A stretch of DNA of 29,408 nt. It comes from Chara braunii (taxonomy: Eukaryota; Streptophyta; Charophyceae; Charales; Characeae). This document shows, one piece after another, positions 1 through 10,949 of this stretch (position 1 is its first letter; each line of letters starts with the position of its first letter). The notes below the pieces were generated by a model that had not been told where the DNA came from, did no database searches, and was given only the letters and a program-made list of their open reading frames with translations. The DNA lies in contig BFEA01000119.1 in NCBI GenBank assembly GCA_003427395.1, positions 1,194,327-1,223,734 on the forward strand. The letters run 5' to 3'. The position numbers and the translations under genes were made by a program.

Positions 1-303
1 AGGTGAATCGCAACTTACCCAAGCACCCAAATCAGTGAAAACTCAAAGTTTGAAGCAATCTATAAAGGGGAAACATCACGGAACTATCCCAAGGTGAATC
101 GCAACTTACCCAAGCACCCAAATCAGTGAAAACTCAAGGTTTGAAGCAATCTATGAAGAGGAAACATCACGGAACTTTCACAAGGTGAATTGCAACTTAC
201 CCAAGCACCCAAATCAGTGAAAACTCAAGGTTTGAAGCAATCTATCAAGAGGGAACATCACAGAACTTTCACAAGGTGAATCGCAACTCACCCAAGCATC
301 CAA
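1..303. repeat. 91-bp tandem repeat, 3.3 copies
   Basis: Copies start at 1, 92, 183 and 274, each opening with AGGTGAAT and an exact 91-bp spacing. They differ by only a few substitutions (for example TCGCAAC versus TTGCAAC). The last copy fades after about 30 bases and the first begins at the window edge, so the array probably continues upstream. No reading frame stays open through it. It looks like a recent satellite or minisatellite; I do not recognise the family. Confidence 0.9.
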
Positions 304-2078
304 ACACACCTTTCCTTTGGCTATGGCAGGTTCGTACTTCTAAGGCTGTGGAGTCCTTCCCTCTAGAAGGGCTATGGGGACCCCTTTCAGCCTCTCCTCC
401 TACTCCACAGCCTGAGGGTTATGGCGGACCACTCTCCTTGCCTCCTCCTAGCCTCTAGGTCACTTTTCTCAGCCTTACCACCATAGCCAGGCTACAGGCT
501 AGCTCCGACCCTCACTTCCTTGCTCTATCTCACTAGTACTCACTCACAGACTCATTTGGGCAGCATGGGCACCTCTCATGCTCAAATGAGAGTTGCGGCC
601 TACACCTCCAGCTTATATAGGCTGGAACAGGTGCACCGCCCAGCCTCTAGGCCCCTCCAAGTGCCTCTAGGTGGAGCGAGGTACCCCAAGGGCCAAATTT
701 CCAGTTTTGGCCTGCCTGGAGGTACTTGGGCCTCATTTTGGCCAGGTACATGCAGTCCGAGAGGCTGGTACCCTCTCGGACTACCCCTTGGCCTACCCCG
801 GCCTCTTTTCTTTTCGAAAAGTGCTGCCTTTTGGGTACCACTAAAATGCAGCCTTTACCAAAATTTGAGGGCCTGGAGGCCCGTTTTTCGTTTTTTTTTC
901 TAGTCTAGGCCTCTTGCGAGTAGGCCGTTGCATTTTCCCAAGTGGCGGCACAGATCTCAGCCTTGGATCTAGCTGAGATGTATGGTTCTCATCATTCCGA
1001 GTCACTCCAAGCTCCCCCTTGCTCCAAATTTGAGCCTTTGCTCCAAATTTTATTTTTTTGATGTACCTGGCCCAGGCCTTAGGCCAAATTCACAGTTTTG
1101 TCTTGTTCCTCTCTTTGTTTTCCCTCCATTTTGCTGCCAACTCATTCCGGAGCTAGCCGTTTTGTGTCAGCCCACAAAAAACGACTAGATTTCCTCCTAC
1201 GCAAGATCAGATTTCAGATCTACATCCCAAAATTGAGCCGGACAACTCACATCAACATTTTCCCTTATTTTTGCTGCTTAAATTCAGATATTGCAGAGAT
1301 AATGCCCCAAGGACCTTATCTCTGCAATCCGGACTGCCCTCGAAGGATCTACGAGGGATGAGGTCATCATTCAGACCTGCCAGTCCCTACGGCTGCAGTC
1401 CCAACCTGGCGGCACTTTTTCCTCCACTCCTTCCTCCTCCTTTGCCTCATTCTCCCCCCTTTTCCTCCTTTCTTTTCTCATATACTGTTGGGACAAGTGT
1501 CCAACAGCTATTTCTCCTCTTTCTAGCTGTTGGACTTTTCCCAAGGTCCGATTTTGCAGCCGGCATATGGCCGTTGCACCTCGGACTGCAGTAGTAGCAC
1601 CCCCAAGGCCAAAGGGGGCTCCTTTTTGCTGCGGCCGCCCCCAGTTTGAGACCCCCTTCCTCCGATTTTCTTTGGCCAGCCCTTTTTTCCACGTGGAGCC
1701 CTCGGAACTTCGTTTTTCTTGGCCTGGCTGGTCCGGGATACTCGAACTACTGGCCGCCCCCACCCTTACTGCTGCTACTCCATCTTTTCTTTCCCCTCGA
1801 CACCTCCCGCCGGCGCTTGCCTTGGCGGCACTTAACGTTTTCATCCGGACTCCCCGGCCCAGCTGGTCCCGTCCACCTGTCGTCATGCTACTTTATTTCT
1901 GTCGTCGTTGCATTTGATCCAGGACCCCCTTGGGTTGCCCCAGGTGCCCTCCGTTTTTCCCGCCTCGCGCCCGTTTTTTCCGTTCTGTCGACAATCCCTG
2001 TCGGCGGCACCTGACACTTTTTATTCCGCCGATACCCAATCTGCTAGTGGTTCCGCTGGTGCCGCCATTTTTTCTAGG
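304..2078. other. Non-coding pyrimidine-rich block with many perfect hairpins
   Basis: I see no credible gene here. The open frames are low-complexity Pro/Ser/Leu products of C/T-rich DNA. The block is packed with unrelated short inverted repeats: 573-579 with 586-592 (7 bp), 607-612 with 621-626 (6 bp), 754-764 with 772-782 (11 bp, AGTCCGAGAGG), palindrome 810-821, 869-874 with 877-882, 954-961 with 972-979 (8 bp), 1290-1302 with 1316-1328 (13 bp, ATTGCAGAGATAA) and 1499-1510 with 1524-1535 (12 bp). From about 1540 to 2078 I see only C/T-rich sequence. The block could be an LTR or leader of an old retroelement, since the two recognisable LTRs in this window also carry such stems, but I found no LTR ends here. 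Confidence 0.6.
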
Positions 2079-2335
2079 CCCACGCGGTCCATGGCACTTC
2101 GGTCTGCCTGCATTACGTCTTTCCCTTGGTCTCACGCGGTTCCCGGTACTTCGCCCTGCCGGCACCACGCCATCCCTTGGTCTCGCGTGGTCCCCGGCGC
2201 TTTGTCCTGCTGGTACCACCCCGTTCTTCGATCCCATGAGGTCCCCAGCACTCCTGCCCCGCCTGTACCACATCTTTCCTTGGTGCCCCTGACGTCTTTC
2301 TGCCTTACAGCGACCTCCGCTCCCCGCTCCTATTG
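2079..2335. repeat. Diverged 51-bp minisatellite, about 5 units
   Basis: Units are anchored by CCACGCGGT-like words at 2079, CTCACGCGGT at 2131, CTCGCGTGGT at 2182 and CCATGAGGT at 2233, with a fainter unit at about 2286. Spacing is 51-52 bp. Because 51 is a multiple of three, both strands stay open across it and give 17-residue repeats. I take those frames as by-products, since flanking sequence shows no conserved domain. The stretch 2336-2769 shows nothing beyond pyrimidine-rich DNA. Confidence 0.7.
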
Positions 2336-2769
2336 CATCCCGCATGCTATTCCGTTCCGGGTGCCGGCTCCCACCTACCCTGCGGTCTGCCTGGCCCTTC
2401 TGCCGCCGCGTTGCATCAGCGCCTTGCGCCCTGTCCCTTCCTACTTCCTTCCTTCCCTTGTTGCGCACCTCCTATGCTACTACCGACTTCCCGGCGGCCC
2501 TTCTCCGTCCTTGGGGAAGGAGTCGCCCCTGCTGTTCTCTCATAGTCCTTTTGCCACTTTCTGCTTAGCCAACCCATTTCTAGTCTGGCGGCCCCGACGA
2601 CTCTGGGCAGCCTCTGGCTTCCTACTGTCCGTGCCCATGCTTCCGCTCTTTCCAACATACCTGCCTCCGGTTTTCTCTGTCGTGCACAAATTGGTCATAT
2701 ACCGTCTCTCGAGTGACGGGAAGTCATTCGGGACTCACCAGTCCCGACAACATTCCGCAACACGAAACT

Positions 2770-3600
2770 ATATGCTAATCTCGAAGTTTAAACTCGCAGG
2801 TAAATTCGTTTGCCATATCCGCTCCCTCCCCATCTCAATTCCCGAATGAATCTGGCGCAAAACATGTCCGGGCACATTCCCATTTTCTACGCCCGTATCC
2901 CGCACCTCCCCGTCTCCTTCGTCCTCGCCCAACCTCCCTTCCTACTGATCCATCGGTCAATCTAACATTACAGTTGAGCTAGCCCGAGGCAAAAACCTCG
3001 AAATCAAGCCCTCCCTCGCCCGATTCCTCAGAGAAACGAGAGAGTAAGCTTCGTTTCCCTCCATCCCTGCTATCGCTATATCTCCCGTTACCTTCGCGCG
3101 GTCTACCTTCTCTGCTAACTCTCATTCTACTACTTTCCCACTAATTCTAACGCAAAAATCGGGGTCGCCTGCCCCGAAAACCCCGGCTTATCATCTCTTT
3201 TAACTCAATTCCGTCAAGAATCGAGCAAAATCCCGATTCTTCACTCCCTATCGTCTCTTCTTCCACCATACCCCGGTGCACCAACTTCTTTAATTAACTT
3301 CCTTAAAACTTACTCCCTCGCCAATCTAACCTCGCCATCGAACTCGCACGACCCAAGAACTATAGATTTGCATCTTCTCTCACCCGTTTTCATTAAGAAA
3401 CGGGCGAGATCGACACCTCCTACTTTCACTTCTTCTTCTCCCATAGCCATCTCCGCGCATTGATTTTTCTACTAACCTCTAATCCTACTAACTCATAGCT
3501 AGATCTGACTTCATATCCTAACTCGCAGACACCAAAACCCCCCCATATCCATCCTCCACTCATTCGATTCCGTATAGAATCGAGTGAGCACCTTACCTGT
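2770..3600. repeat. Diverged ~180-bp tandem repeat; most units carry a hairpin
   Basis: About five units are anchored by CTCAATTC- or CTCACCC-like words at about 2834, 3015, 3204, 3379 and 3559 (spacing 176-189 bp); AATCTAAC-like words recur upstream in several units. Four units carry a stem of different sequence: 3033-3039 with 3051-3057; 3216-3223 with 3234-3241 (8 bp); 3379-3389 with 3398-3408 (10 of 11 paired); 3559-3570 with 3577-3588 (11 Watson-Crick pairs and one G-T). An extra stem lies at 3159-3164 with 3172-3177. Primary sequence has drifted strongly while pairing persists. The period is nucleosome-sized, as in many satellites. No coding potential is visible. Confidence 0.65.
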
Positions 3601-4860
3601 GACTGCGCCCAACCCGCTGCTCCGCCATCTCTGCTCTTTCCTTTCTCGAATGTACCTGGTACAGGCCCACGTCCAGCTTCACTCCCCCATTTTACTCATT
3701 CTGTCACTGCCGCGCCCCCCTTCTGCCTGCCTAGCGCTGCCCGTCGCTCCGCCGTCTAGTCTCACCGGCTTAGCGCCAGTTGTCCGCTGCGTGATCGCCC
3801 CGCCCGTTGCTACACAGCGCCATCTGGTCGGACTGTGCCCCTCGCCTGCTCGCACTATTGCTCCACCCCGCTGTTGCCGAGCCAGCCTCACCGCCTACTA
3901 CTTAGAGCTATACCGTTGCCCCCCCTGCTACGTAGAGCTGGCCATCTCCTGCTAAGCAGCACTGCCCGCTGCGCTATCGTCCTCCCTGCTGCTGCGCAAC
4001 GCGGTCTGGCCAGCCCGAGGAGGACTGTCGGGAGGATCCGGCTAGCTGCACGTCGGTCTCACTTCGCGACTCCACGAGGAGTCTCCCCTAGCCCGGTCTG
4101 CCCCTGCTGTAGTGCCGCGGGCCGCTTTTTGCCCAAGCGCCACCCAGCCTCCTTCCAGGCTCCCAGTGGGCATACTCACGCTCCACCTCTCCCAATAGAT
4201 CGTGGACGGCGGGTGACACACCCGCAAAGGGGTGGGGGCCCCGCCACTTCACTCCTTCCACCCCACAAACTAAGCACCCTTCTCCCCCGGCTCGCATGCA
4301 CTTCGACCCCTCGGTCCGTGATAAAAAACACGCCGTATAGAGGAGTTTCGCTAGCATCCTAAATACGCAGGAACCCGTCGGCCCTATCGAAAGAGGCGCG
4401 TACTCAAGGTCCTCGGCTGTCGCGGCGGCCACTCGTGGCCGACCCGATGCCCGACTTACAAAAGTCAAACGTAGAGTCAAATAATGACGACGATAGATAA
4501 TAAAAAGGATAAAATACACAACTTTTTATCGTCGAAATATGGCGAATGAGGAAAAGAGGACCGCTAGTCTCGTTCCGACACTTCTAGCGACAAAACCAAG
4601 GGGGATAACCCCGCCGGGTCCTCAACTCATCGGCCTCTTTGCACTAATCTGATACCCCCGCGTCGTCACCGCTCGATCTCGATCCCTGAATCTCCTCGAT
4701 GAAAGTCCGACGTTGTAACCAATAGCGCTAAGCCTGAATCTGGGTCTAGCTCTGGCGGACGCCTAAATAACCGGCCAACGCGCGACGCGCGGGTCTACTG
4801 AAACGCTTTCAGAAGACACTTTGTTGTCGATGTCGTCCTCCGTACGTACGCATGGGTCAC
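3601..4860. other. Gene-free C-rich stretch with weak ~184-bp repetition
   Basis: CCGCTGCGTGATCGCC-like sequence at about 3784 recurs as CCGCTGCGCTATCGTCC at about 3967, followed in both cases by CAGCGCCATCTGG- or CAACGCGGTCTGG-like words. This suggests one more diverged tandem pair of about 184 bp. Open frames here are Pro/Ser/Arg-rich and overlap on both strands, which is typical of compositional bias. From about 4400 to 4860 I see only short stems, such as CTGAAA with TTTCAG at 4799-4813, and no gene. Confidence 0.5.
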
Positions 4861-4927
4861 AGGTAAGTGCATTAATCAAACAATAAAAAATTGTTTAATC
4901 CTAGTTTAATCAAAATTTAAAATTTGA

Positions 4928-5145
4928 CCGGCGCCCACGCCGGCTCTTCAGTCATCAAACATAAAAATCACGCGCGCCTCGAGCCTGCGGGCCCGCACAC
5001 TCTCTGCTCTAGTCAACCATCCCGCCAATACAAACCTCAGACTCAACCGCGCCTTGCGCGGTATTCTTGGACTTTAAACCAAGCCTATTTTCTGTCGCAT
5101 GCAAAAAATAGGGCGGATACCCTTGTAAGGGTTCGCACCGACAAC
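4928..5145. repeat. Hairpin cluster ending in a dispersed repeat (copy X)
   Basis: Stems seen: 4928-4933 with 4938-4943 (CCGGCG), 5046-5052 with 5056-5062 (7 bp) and 5119-5124 with 5127-5132 (ACCCTT with AAGGGT). The last lies in about 35 bases (5110-5144) that recur at 24728-24763, sharing GATACCCTTGT, AGGGTT and CCGACA. Copies X and Y lie 19.6 kb apart in the same orientation, so this is a dispersed repeat family. I cannot name it. The open frame across 4924-5205 shows no recognisable domain. Confidence 0.55.
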
Positions 5146-5389
5146 GCTGGACATTGTTTCCAAGCCGAATGGTCTAACATTGTGCCATATGTAAATTGGG
5201 TATAGGGGTTGAATCATCTAAGGCTTTTATGAACTATCTTATAAAGTAACTTGGGGTTGGTGAGAGTACTTACCTTTGTGGTTTGGTCTTGCATGGGGTT
5301 GAGTGAGACTACTGCTTCGTCTAAGTTTCAGCTTGATAGGTAGTTGCTTTAGTTGCTCGCCACGTGCTAGAGCCAAAGGAGTTAGTTTC

Positions 5390-6040
5390 ACTTCCTGCAT
5401 TTTCTGAGCTAAGTTTTTTTCACTTAGGTCAATTTCTGCATTTTCTGAGGACTTCTATTATACTTGATCTTGTATAAATCTTGGTAAGCCACTTTCTCTA
5501 CACGAAGCGCTGCCCAAATTTCTACAAAACCAAGGAGTTAGTCAAATTTTGTCTTTTTCGGGGTCCAGGTTTTTTAACTTTTTGGCTTAGTAAAAATTTG
5601 AAAAACCTCATTTTCTAAAGGGAGTGCTGCCCAAATTTTTGCTAATTCAGAAAGTTAGACAAAATTGGACCTTGAAAAATTGAAGTCATTTTAGATTTTT
5701 AACTTAGCTTTGTAGAAATATTGGATTAGCACTTTTCCAAAGGGAGTGCTACCAAAATTTTTACAAATCTAGGGAGTTAGTTGAATTTTTGTCTTAGTTG
5801 AACTCATGTCTTGCTTCTGAGTTCATACCTGACTTAGTAAAAATCTGGAAAGGCTTCTTTTCTAAAGGGAGTGCTGCCCAAATTTTTACTAATTCAGGGA
5901 GTTAGACAAAATTTGACTTTCCAGATTTAGAGTTTGTTTTGTTTTCATATTTGAGCTATTATAAATTATGGAAAGACACTTCCCGTATGCAAAGTGCTGC
6001 CGAAATTTTCTTAGTTTAAAGGAGTTAGATTATATTTTGA
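5390..6040. repeat. Diverged ~120-bp tandem repeat, at least 5 units
   Basis: The core AGTGCTGCCCAAATTT recurs in varied form at about 5505, 5623, 5745, 5870 and 5993, with spacings of 118, 122, 125 and 123 bp. Each unit also has GGAGTTAG about 20-25 bases downstream and a T-rich interval. Units differ at many positions, so this is an old array. The remainder of 5146-6512 outside the array contains nothing I can call. Confidence 0.8.
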
Positions 6041-6512
6041 CAGGTGGCAATTCTAGAAATCCACCCTGAATAGGAGAAATGTTGCCATAGGTCTGCCTTG
6101 CGTTGGGCACTGACTTAGAGGCAGGTCTAGGCTTAGCTTGTAGAAGGGTCTTGGGTGAGAATGTGTTATGGAGTTGTATTCTCCATACACTTATGATTTT
6201 TTCTTGGGGAGTGGCCTGTCTTGTGTTACAGCTCTTCGAGATCAAATGATTCAAGATCTGGGTTAGATTCAGTTTGATCCTATAAGGATCATCTTCTGTT
6301 ATCACTGATAACAGGTCGGTTGTCGATTCGTCGGTTTACGACTCGACTCCAATCCACTCTTGCCATTCAACCTAAAGGCTTTAGCCTCGTGATTTCAATT
6401 GTTTTGTTGTGTTTTCGCCCGGACTTTATTTGAATGGCCATTTAGCGAAAGTACTAAGTACTTTATTTTGAGGAGTTGCACAAGAGTGAGGCTTGCATGG
6501 CTAAAGCGAGGG

Positions 6513-7153
6513 GTGTGAGTACAGAGAATGGTTGAAGTTGACCCCGTCTAGTGCGTGGACTTTTGGTTGATTCTTTGATGTGATTTCAGGTCTGTTTGGT
6601 GGTTAAGACTTTGAATTTGGCTACCTTCGATCATATATATATATATGATTGAGAGGAGTCCCATTGTGATTGTGAGAAGTGATTATCACATAATTATAAC
6701 CCTTTATATATATATATATATACATATGTCTTGGATGTTTCGCGATGCCTACTTGGACTACGCGTAAGGGTTAAACAAATCGTGCGTTTGAGAGAAGAGG
6801 GGAATCCACTTTTATCCTTTGCTTTTTAGAGTTGTGTGAGTACAGAGAATGGTTGAAGTTGACCCCGTCTAGTGCGTGGACTTTTGGTTGACTCTTTGGT
6901 GTGATTTCACGTCTGTTTGGTGGTTCGGACTTTGAATTTGACTGCCTGCGATCATATACATATATATGATTGAGAGGACTCCCATTGTGATTGTGAGAAG
7001 TGATTGTCACATAATTATAACCCTTTATATATATATAAATACATATGTCTTGGATGTTTCGCGATGCCTACTGGGACCACACGTAAGGGTTAAACAGATC
7101 ATGCGTTTGAGAGAAGAGGGGAATCCACTTTTATCCTTTGCTTTTTAGAGTTT
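6513..7153. repeat. 321-bp tandem duplication with AT-microsatellite core
   Basis: Two near-identical copies, 6513-6833 and 6834-7153, both open with GTGTGAGTACAGAGAATGG and close with GCTTTTTAGAGTT. Differences are a handful of substitutions plus length changes in the TA runs. Copy 1 contains a perfect 20-bp palindrome at 6630-6649 (ATCATATATA followed by its complement); copy 2 has one mismatch in it. High identity indicates a recent event or collapsed array. No gene is visible. From 7154 to 8149 I also see no supported gene. Confidence 0.9.
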
Positions 7154-8149
7154 CTATGGTTGGACGTTGTAGTCCGTGGCAACCGTCAAAGTCAACCCCC
7201 TTGATTTCTCTCCAGGCCCTAGATGATGGAGTTGGTCTCCAGGGCGATAAGAGACAATTGCCACCACAAGTATGAACCTGTGAAGCACCCACTCTTCGCA
7301 GGGTGCAAAGAGGGTGTGGTTCTCAACCGCACTTGGCGGTTGTCCAGCGTCAAGAGATCAATCCCTCAAGGCGCGCGTGTCAGCCGACACTTGAGTGTCG
7401 AACGCAACCGTCAAGATTAACGAGGATCGCATGAGTATGGGTACTACATAGTACGCCATCACTGCGACCGCTTGCGTACGCTTGCATTTCGAGTCGATAT
7501 GAGTTAGCCCTGCGTCTGTGTGGTTTTATACTAAGTCTCGCGTGCGATGCCTATCTGACTTCCGCATCGGAGAGTTATGGGATGGCTACTAAGGAACTAG
7601 GAGTGTTGTCGCGTTGTTGTTCAATGTCGTTCAATATATGTATATGTACGTGCGTGGGAGTGTGTGTTTTTATTTTTATGTTCTTTATAGTGGTGTGCGC
7701 GTGGCGCGTGGGATGCGTCCTAGTCGACCGGCGATGAGTCGCGCTTGGGACCTCAGCCCCCAAGATGCCGGTTCGCATGCGGGTTCAACAGAGGCGTAAT
7801 ACCGCGCGTACCCCCTATGCTACAACGAATGAGAAACGCCCTCGGCTGGTCCACCTCTGCGATTGCAACTGATTAGCTCTCGTACTGTGGACTGGTGTAG
7901 CTCGGCGGGGATACGCCCATTGAAAGGAGGTGACAACTCCCGTAAGATGGAGGTAAGTCGTGCCTCGCGTAGGCCCTATCCTGTAGTAGGGGCTCGCAAG
8001 GGATATGGCTGGCGCACTCGGCCGGAGCGGCTTGCGGAAGCTCCATACGCACTTGCGACGAGGATCAAACCGACTCCTGCGTGACGTGGCCGGGAGGGTC
8101 CCGCGCTGCCTTGTGCGGTGCCGGACCGATGCGCTCGACAACGCTGCTG

Positions 8150-8340
8150 CCTCCTCCTCCTCCTCCTCTTCCTTCATCGTCGTCGTCCTTTTTGTCTTCC
8201 TCATCGTCCTTCTCCTTCGCCATGGCCTCCTCCTCCCCAAATTTTTCTTCTTCCTCCTCGTCCCGCTACTCGTCTTTTGTTTTTGTTAACGACGTCCTCC
8301 TTCCCTGGTTTTTGTTTTTTTTTTTGTTTTTTTTTTGTCC
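8150..8340. repeat. Pyrimidine tract (CCT/TTC-rich)
   Basis: A C/T-rich run of trinucleotide type (CCTCCTCCT) ends in long T runs. Its part at 8209-8234 is the reverse complement, with one mismatch, of 8472-8497 beyond the tetranucleotide microsatellite. The tract and the purine tract that follows therefore form the two arms of an imperfect large inverted repeat. Open frames through it encode Ser/Pro/Phe runs and are not credible genes. Confidence 0.75.
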
Positions 8341-8341
8341 T

Positions 8342-8435
8342 ATCAATCAATCAATCAATCAATCAATCAACCAATCGATCAATCAATCGATCGATCGATT
8401 GATCGATTGATCGATTGATTGATTGATTGATTGAA
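8342..8435. repeat. Inverted tetranucleotide microsatellite (AATC to GATT)
   Basis: Runs of TCAA repeats pass through GATC and GATCGATT into GATT repeats. The left half (to about 8388) is nearly the reverse complement of the right half, so a long hairpin is possible. It sits at the middle of the larger inverted arrangement of pyrimidine and purine tracts. Confidence 0.85.
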
Positions 8436-8469
8436 AAAAGAGCGGGCAAAAAAAAAAAAAAAAAGCGGG

Positions 8470-8830
8470 GCAGGAGGAGGCCATGGCGATGGAGAAGGAG
8501 GAGGAGAGAGAAAACTTAACGGATGAAGAAGAAGAGGAGGAGGAGAAGGAGGAGGAGGAGGAGGAATAAGTAGAAGAGGAGAAGGAGAACTAGGAATAGG
8601 AAGATGAGGAAGAAGAGCAGGAGGAAGAAGAGGAAGACGAGGAGGAGGTGGAGGAGGAGGAGGACGCGGACGAGGAGGAGGAGGAGGAGGAGGTGGAGGT
8701 GGAGAAAGAGGATGACGACAACGAGGAGGAGGAAGAGGAAGATGAAAAGGAGGGTGAGGAGAGGAGAAGTGAAAGGAGGAAGATAAAAGAAGGGGGAGAA
8801 GGAGGAGGAGGGTGGACGAAGGGAGGTGAC
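8470..8830. repeat. Purine tract (GAG/GAA-rich)
   Basis: A nearly pure A/G run on the plus strand, with GAGGAG and GAAGAA words. It yields poly-Glu frames on the plus strand and poly-Pro/Ser frames on the minus strand. I treat these as low-complexity artefacts, as no ordered domain flanks them. The stretch 8831-9360 includes a C run, a T run and repeated CGATCGGAC or GTCCGATCGG words near 9161-9250, without a supported gene. Confidence 0.75.
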
Positions 8831-9360
8831 TCATGTGATGTGGGTGGAAGATGGCGCGTGGGTTGCGCTCGTCGACCTCGGAGTTTGGCAATGGCAACAC
8901 CGAACTCCGAAGACAGCGCGCGGGCCGAGATTCACGGGGGAGAATGCCACTGCCCCCATTTCGAATTTGAAAATAGCCCAATCTGGGCAGTCGATCTCGC
9001 AGATCTGCCAACCCAGATTAGGCATTTTTTTTTCGTTTTTGGAAGCCCTACCGGCCTCCACCAATGTTTCTCGTCAGCGCCCCAGGTTCGCCTGTCCCTG
9101 CAGTCCACCCTTGTGCCGCCCAAGTCCGTGTCCTAACCCCCCCCCCCACTATTTTTTTTTTCGATCGGACGTGGGGCCCCGGGCAGCCGATCGGCCGGTT
9201 GTCCGATCGGACAGTCCTGAATGGTCAAGGGGGTCCCGGACGTCCGATCAGGTAACATAGGTTCGGGGTAAAATTGTATAATTTCGAAAAGGGGTGACTA
9301 ATTCCGAGTAAAAGAGATAAATTCAGTCGTGAACTAATCGGGTTTAATCGACATTAATTA

Positions 9361-9999
9361 AGGAGTTCAGGGGAAAAAAAAAAAAAAAAAAAAGGACGTA
9401 CTTCTGAAAAAAGGAGACCAAAAAAGAATTGCGAAAAAGAATTTTTTGAATTTCAACAAAAATTGCAAAAAGGAATATGTAAATTAAAATACTGAGAAAA
9501 AGAACTAATTAGAATTATTTTTGAATTTCCAAAAGAAATATCGAAAAAGAATTTAATTAATTCTAACATATTTTCGAAACTTTCAAAAAAGAATTAATTA
9601 ATTTGAACGAAAAGAATTAATTCTAAAATATTTTTGAATTGCAAGAATTTCAAAAAAGAATTAATTAAAATGATTTTCGAATTTCGAAGATGATATGCCG
9701 AGAAAGAATGCGTACTCCTATATATTTCTGAAACTTTTGAAAACGAAAATATTTTTGAGAAAGAAATGTCGAGATAGATAATTGATTGATTATGTTCAAA
9801 TTTTCACAAATTTTAAATGAATTCTAGGAAAATAATAATAATAATAATAATAATAGTAATAATAAATAAATAAATAAATGAGTTTTGATGTAAATCGAGG
9901 GCGGAGCGATCCTATCTACGATTGAATGGGTGGTAGTGTGGTAGGTAGGGTACGGGTAGATTGATGATGATGATGATAATGATGATGATGATGATGATG
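9361..9999. repeat. A-rich block: poly-A, GAATTAATT words, AAT and GAT microsatellites
   Basis: After a poly-A run (about 9374-9393), the word AAAAAGAATTAATT recurs in varied form from about 9420 to 9700. An AAT microsatellite (9831-9864), an AAAT run (to 9879) and a GAT microsatellite (9962-9999) follow. The minus-strand view is rich in TTTCGAAA-like words, resembling the leader of the plus-strand retrotransposon at 13330-13860. This hints that the block may be internal sequence of the minus-strand element whose LTR lies at 10950-11430. Confidence 0.6.
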
Positions 10000-10680
10000 G
10001 TGGGGGGGAAACGTGGGGGGGGGGAAGTCGCGCGCGGGTTGTGCGTGGGAGAAAGTCGGTGGGAGGAGGGGAGCGACGGGGGGGGAAAGATCGCGCAGGG
10101 GAAGAAGCGCGCGCGCTGGAGGTAGCGGCGCGCGGGGAGAGAGGTGCGTGGGGTATCGCGCGGGTGGTGGGAAGAAGGTGGGGGAAGCGGGAGCGGGGTC
10201 GGGAGCGGGAAGACAGGACGAAGGTGGGGGAGCGGGATCGAGATAGGGGAGACAGGAAGAAGTTGGGGAAGAAGATAGCGCGGGGGTCGGGAGTCGGGGG
10301 ATCGCACAGGGAATCAAGGTCGGGGAATCAGAGTTGGGAAGGGCGGGGGGGTTCAGCGCGGGGGATCGCAAAGTCGCTGGAGGGAGGCCTGGGAGGGGAG
10401 TGGGATTGGGTAGGCAGCGGGGGGGAATAGCGCGCGGGAAGAGAGGTGGAGATGGCGCGTGGGAGGAAGGGGGAATGAAGACGAGGAAGAAGAAGACGAA
10501 GAAGGAGGGATAACGACGGCGACGAGGAGACGGAAGAAGAACAGGGGGGAAGGAGGGTTGAAGAGGACGAGAAAGAACAAGAATCGAGGCAGGAAAGGAG
10601 GAGGGAGGAGGAAAGGAAGCGATGACGACGATGACGAGGGGAAGAAGAAGAAGAAATGAGGGGGGAGGAGAAAAAAAGAA
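10000..10680. repeat. G-rich purine tract
   Basis: Long G and GGGGA runs (10008-10460), then GAAGAAGA and GACGAGG words. Many runs of three or more G lie within short distances, so four-stranded DNA is possible on the plus strand. Reading frames are Gly/Arg/Glu-rich on one strand and Pro/Ser/Leu-rich on the other, with no conserved domain. This continues the strong purine bias of 8470-8830 in the same strand sense. Confidence 0.7.
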
Positions 10681-10689
10681 AGTTTATTG

Positions 10690-10936
10690 GTCACTTACCT
10701 GCGTGTCGGCTTCGGGATCGGTGGCGTTGCAGCAGCGACGAGGGGGGCAGCAAGGTGCTGACGTGGCAATGGCAACGACAGAGGGTACGAGGTGCTGACG
10801 TGGTAGTGATGACGACAACGAAGACGACGTCGATGGCGATGATGTGGCAACAACAGCGACGAGGTCGACGACAACGACGATGACGTGGCAACGAAGGCGA
10901 CGATGATGGAACAAGGGGGGAGGGAGGGTCGAAGCC
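10690..10936 (-). other. Leader downstream of minus-strand primer site
   Basis: On the minus strand this segment directly follows the primer-binding site at 10937-10948. It holds repeated CCACGTCA words; the longer CCACGTCAGCA occurs exactly twice (reverse complements at 10756-10766 and 10793-10803), with related words at 10840-10847 and 10881-10888. The same 11-mer occurs twice in the leader of the plus-strand element (13963-13973 and 13990-14000). It ends with a consensus 5' splice site, CAG followed by GTAAGT (reverse complement of 10693-10701). No gag is visible further along the minus strand. Confidence 0.5.
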
Positions 10937-10948
10937 GCTCCGATACCA
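10937..10948 (-). other. Primer-binding site, initiator-Met tRNA type
   Basis: The minus strand reads TGGTATCGGAGC, one base different from the TGGTATCAGAGC site typical of plant LTR retrotransposons primed by initiator methionine tRNA. It is identical to the plus-strand site at 13233-13244. It lies one base from the proposed LTR end, where such a site should be. Confidence 0.8.
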
Positions 10949-10949
10949 G

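Noticed and set aside
1-303. Regular repeats as a CRISPR array
   Set aside because: The 91-bp units are contiguous, with no variable spacers, and no cas genes are present.
1893-2849. Overlapping open frames of 191 and 313 codons
   Set aside because: Both come from a C/T-rich minisatellite whose 51-bp period is a multiple of three, so frames stay open by composition. No domain is recognisable.
3584-4519. Several 120-175 codon frames
   Set aside because: They overlap each other on both strands and are Pro/Ser/Ala/Arg-rich, as expected for C-rich DNA.
8081-9136. Long open frames rich in Glu or Pro/Ser in the GAG/CCT tracts
   Set aside because: They exist on both strands at once and consist of simple repeats. 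No ordered domain, start context or flanking gene structure supports them.
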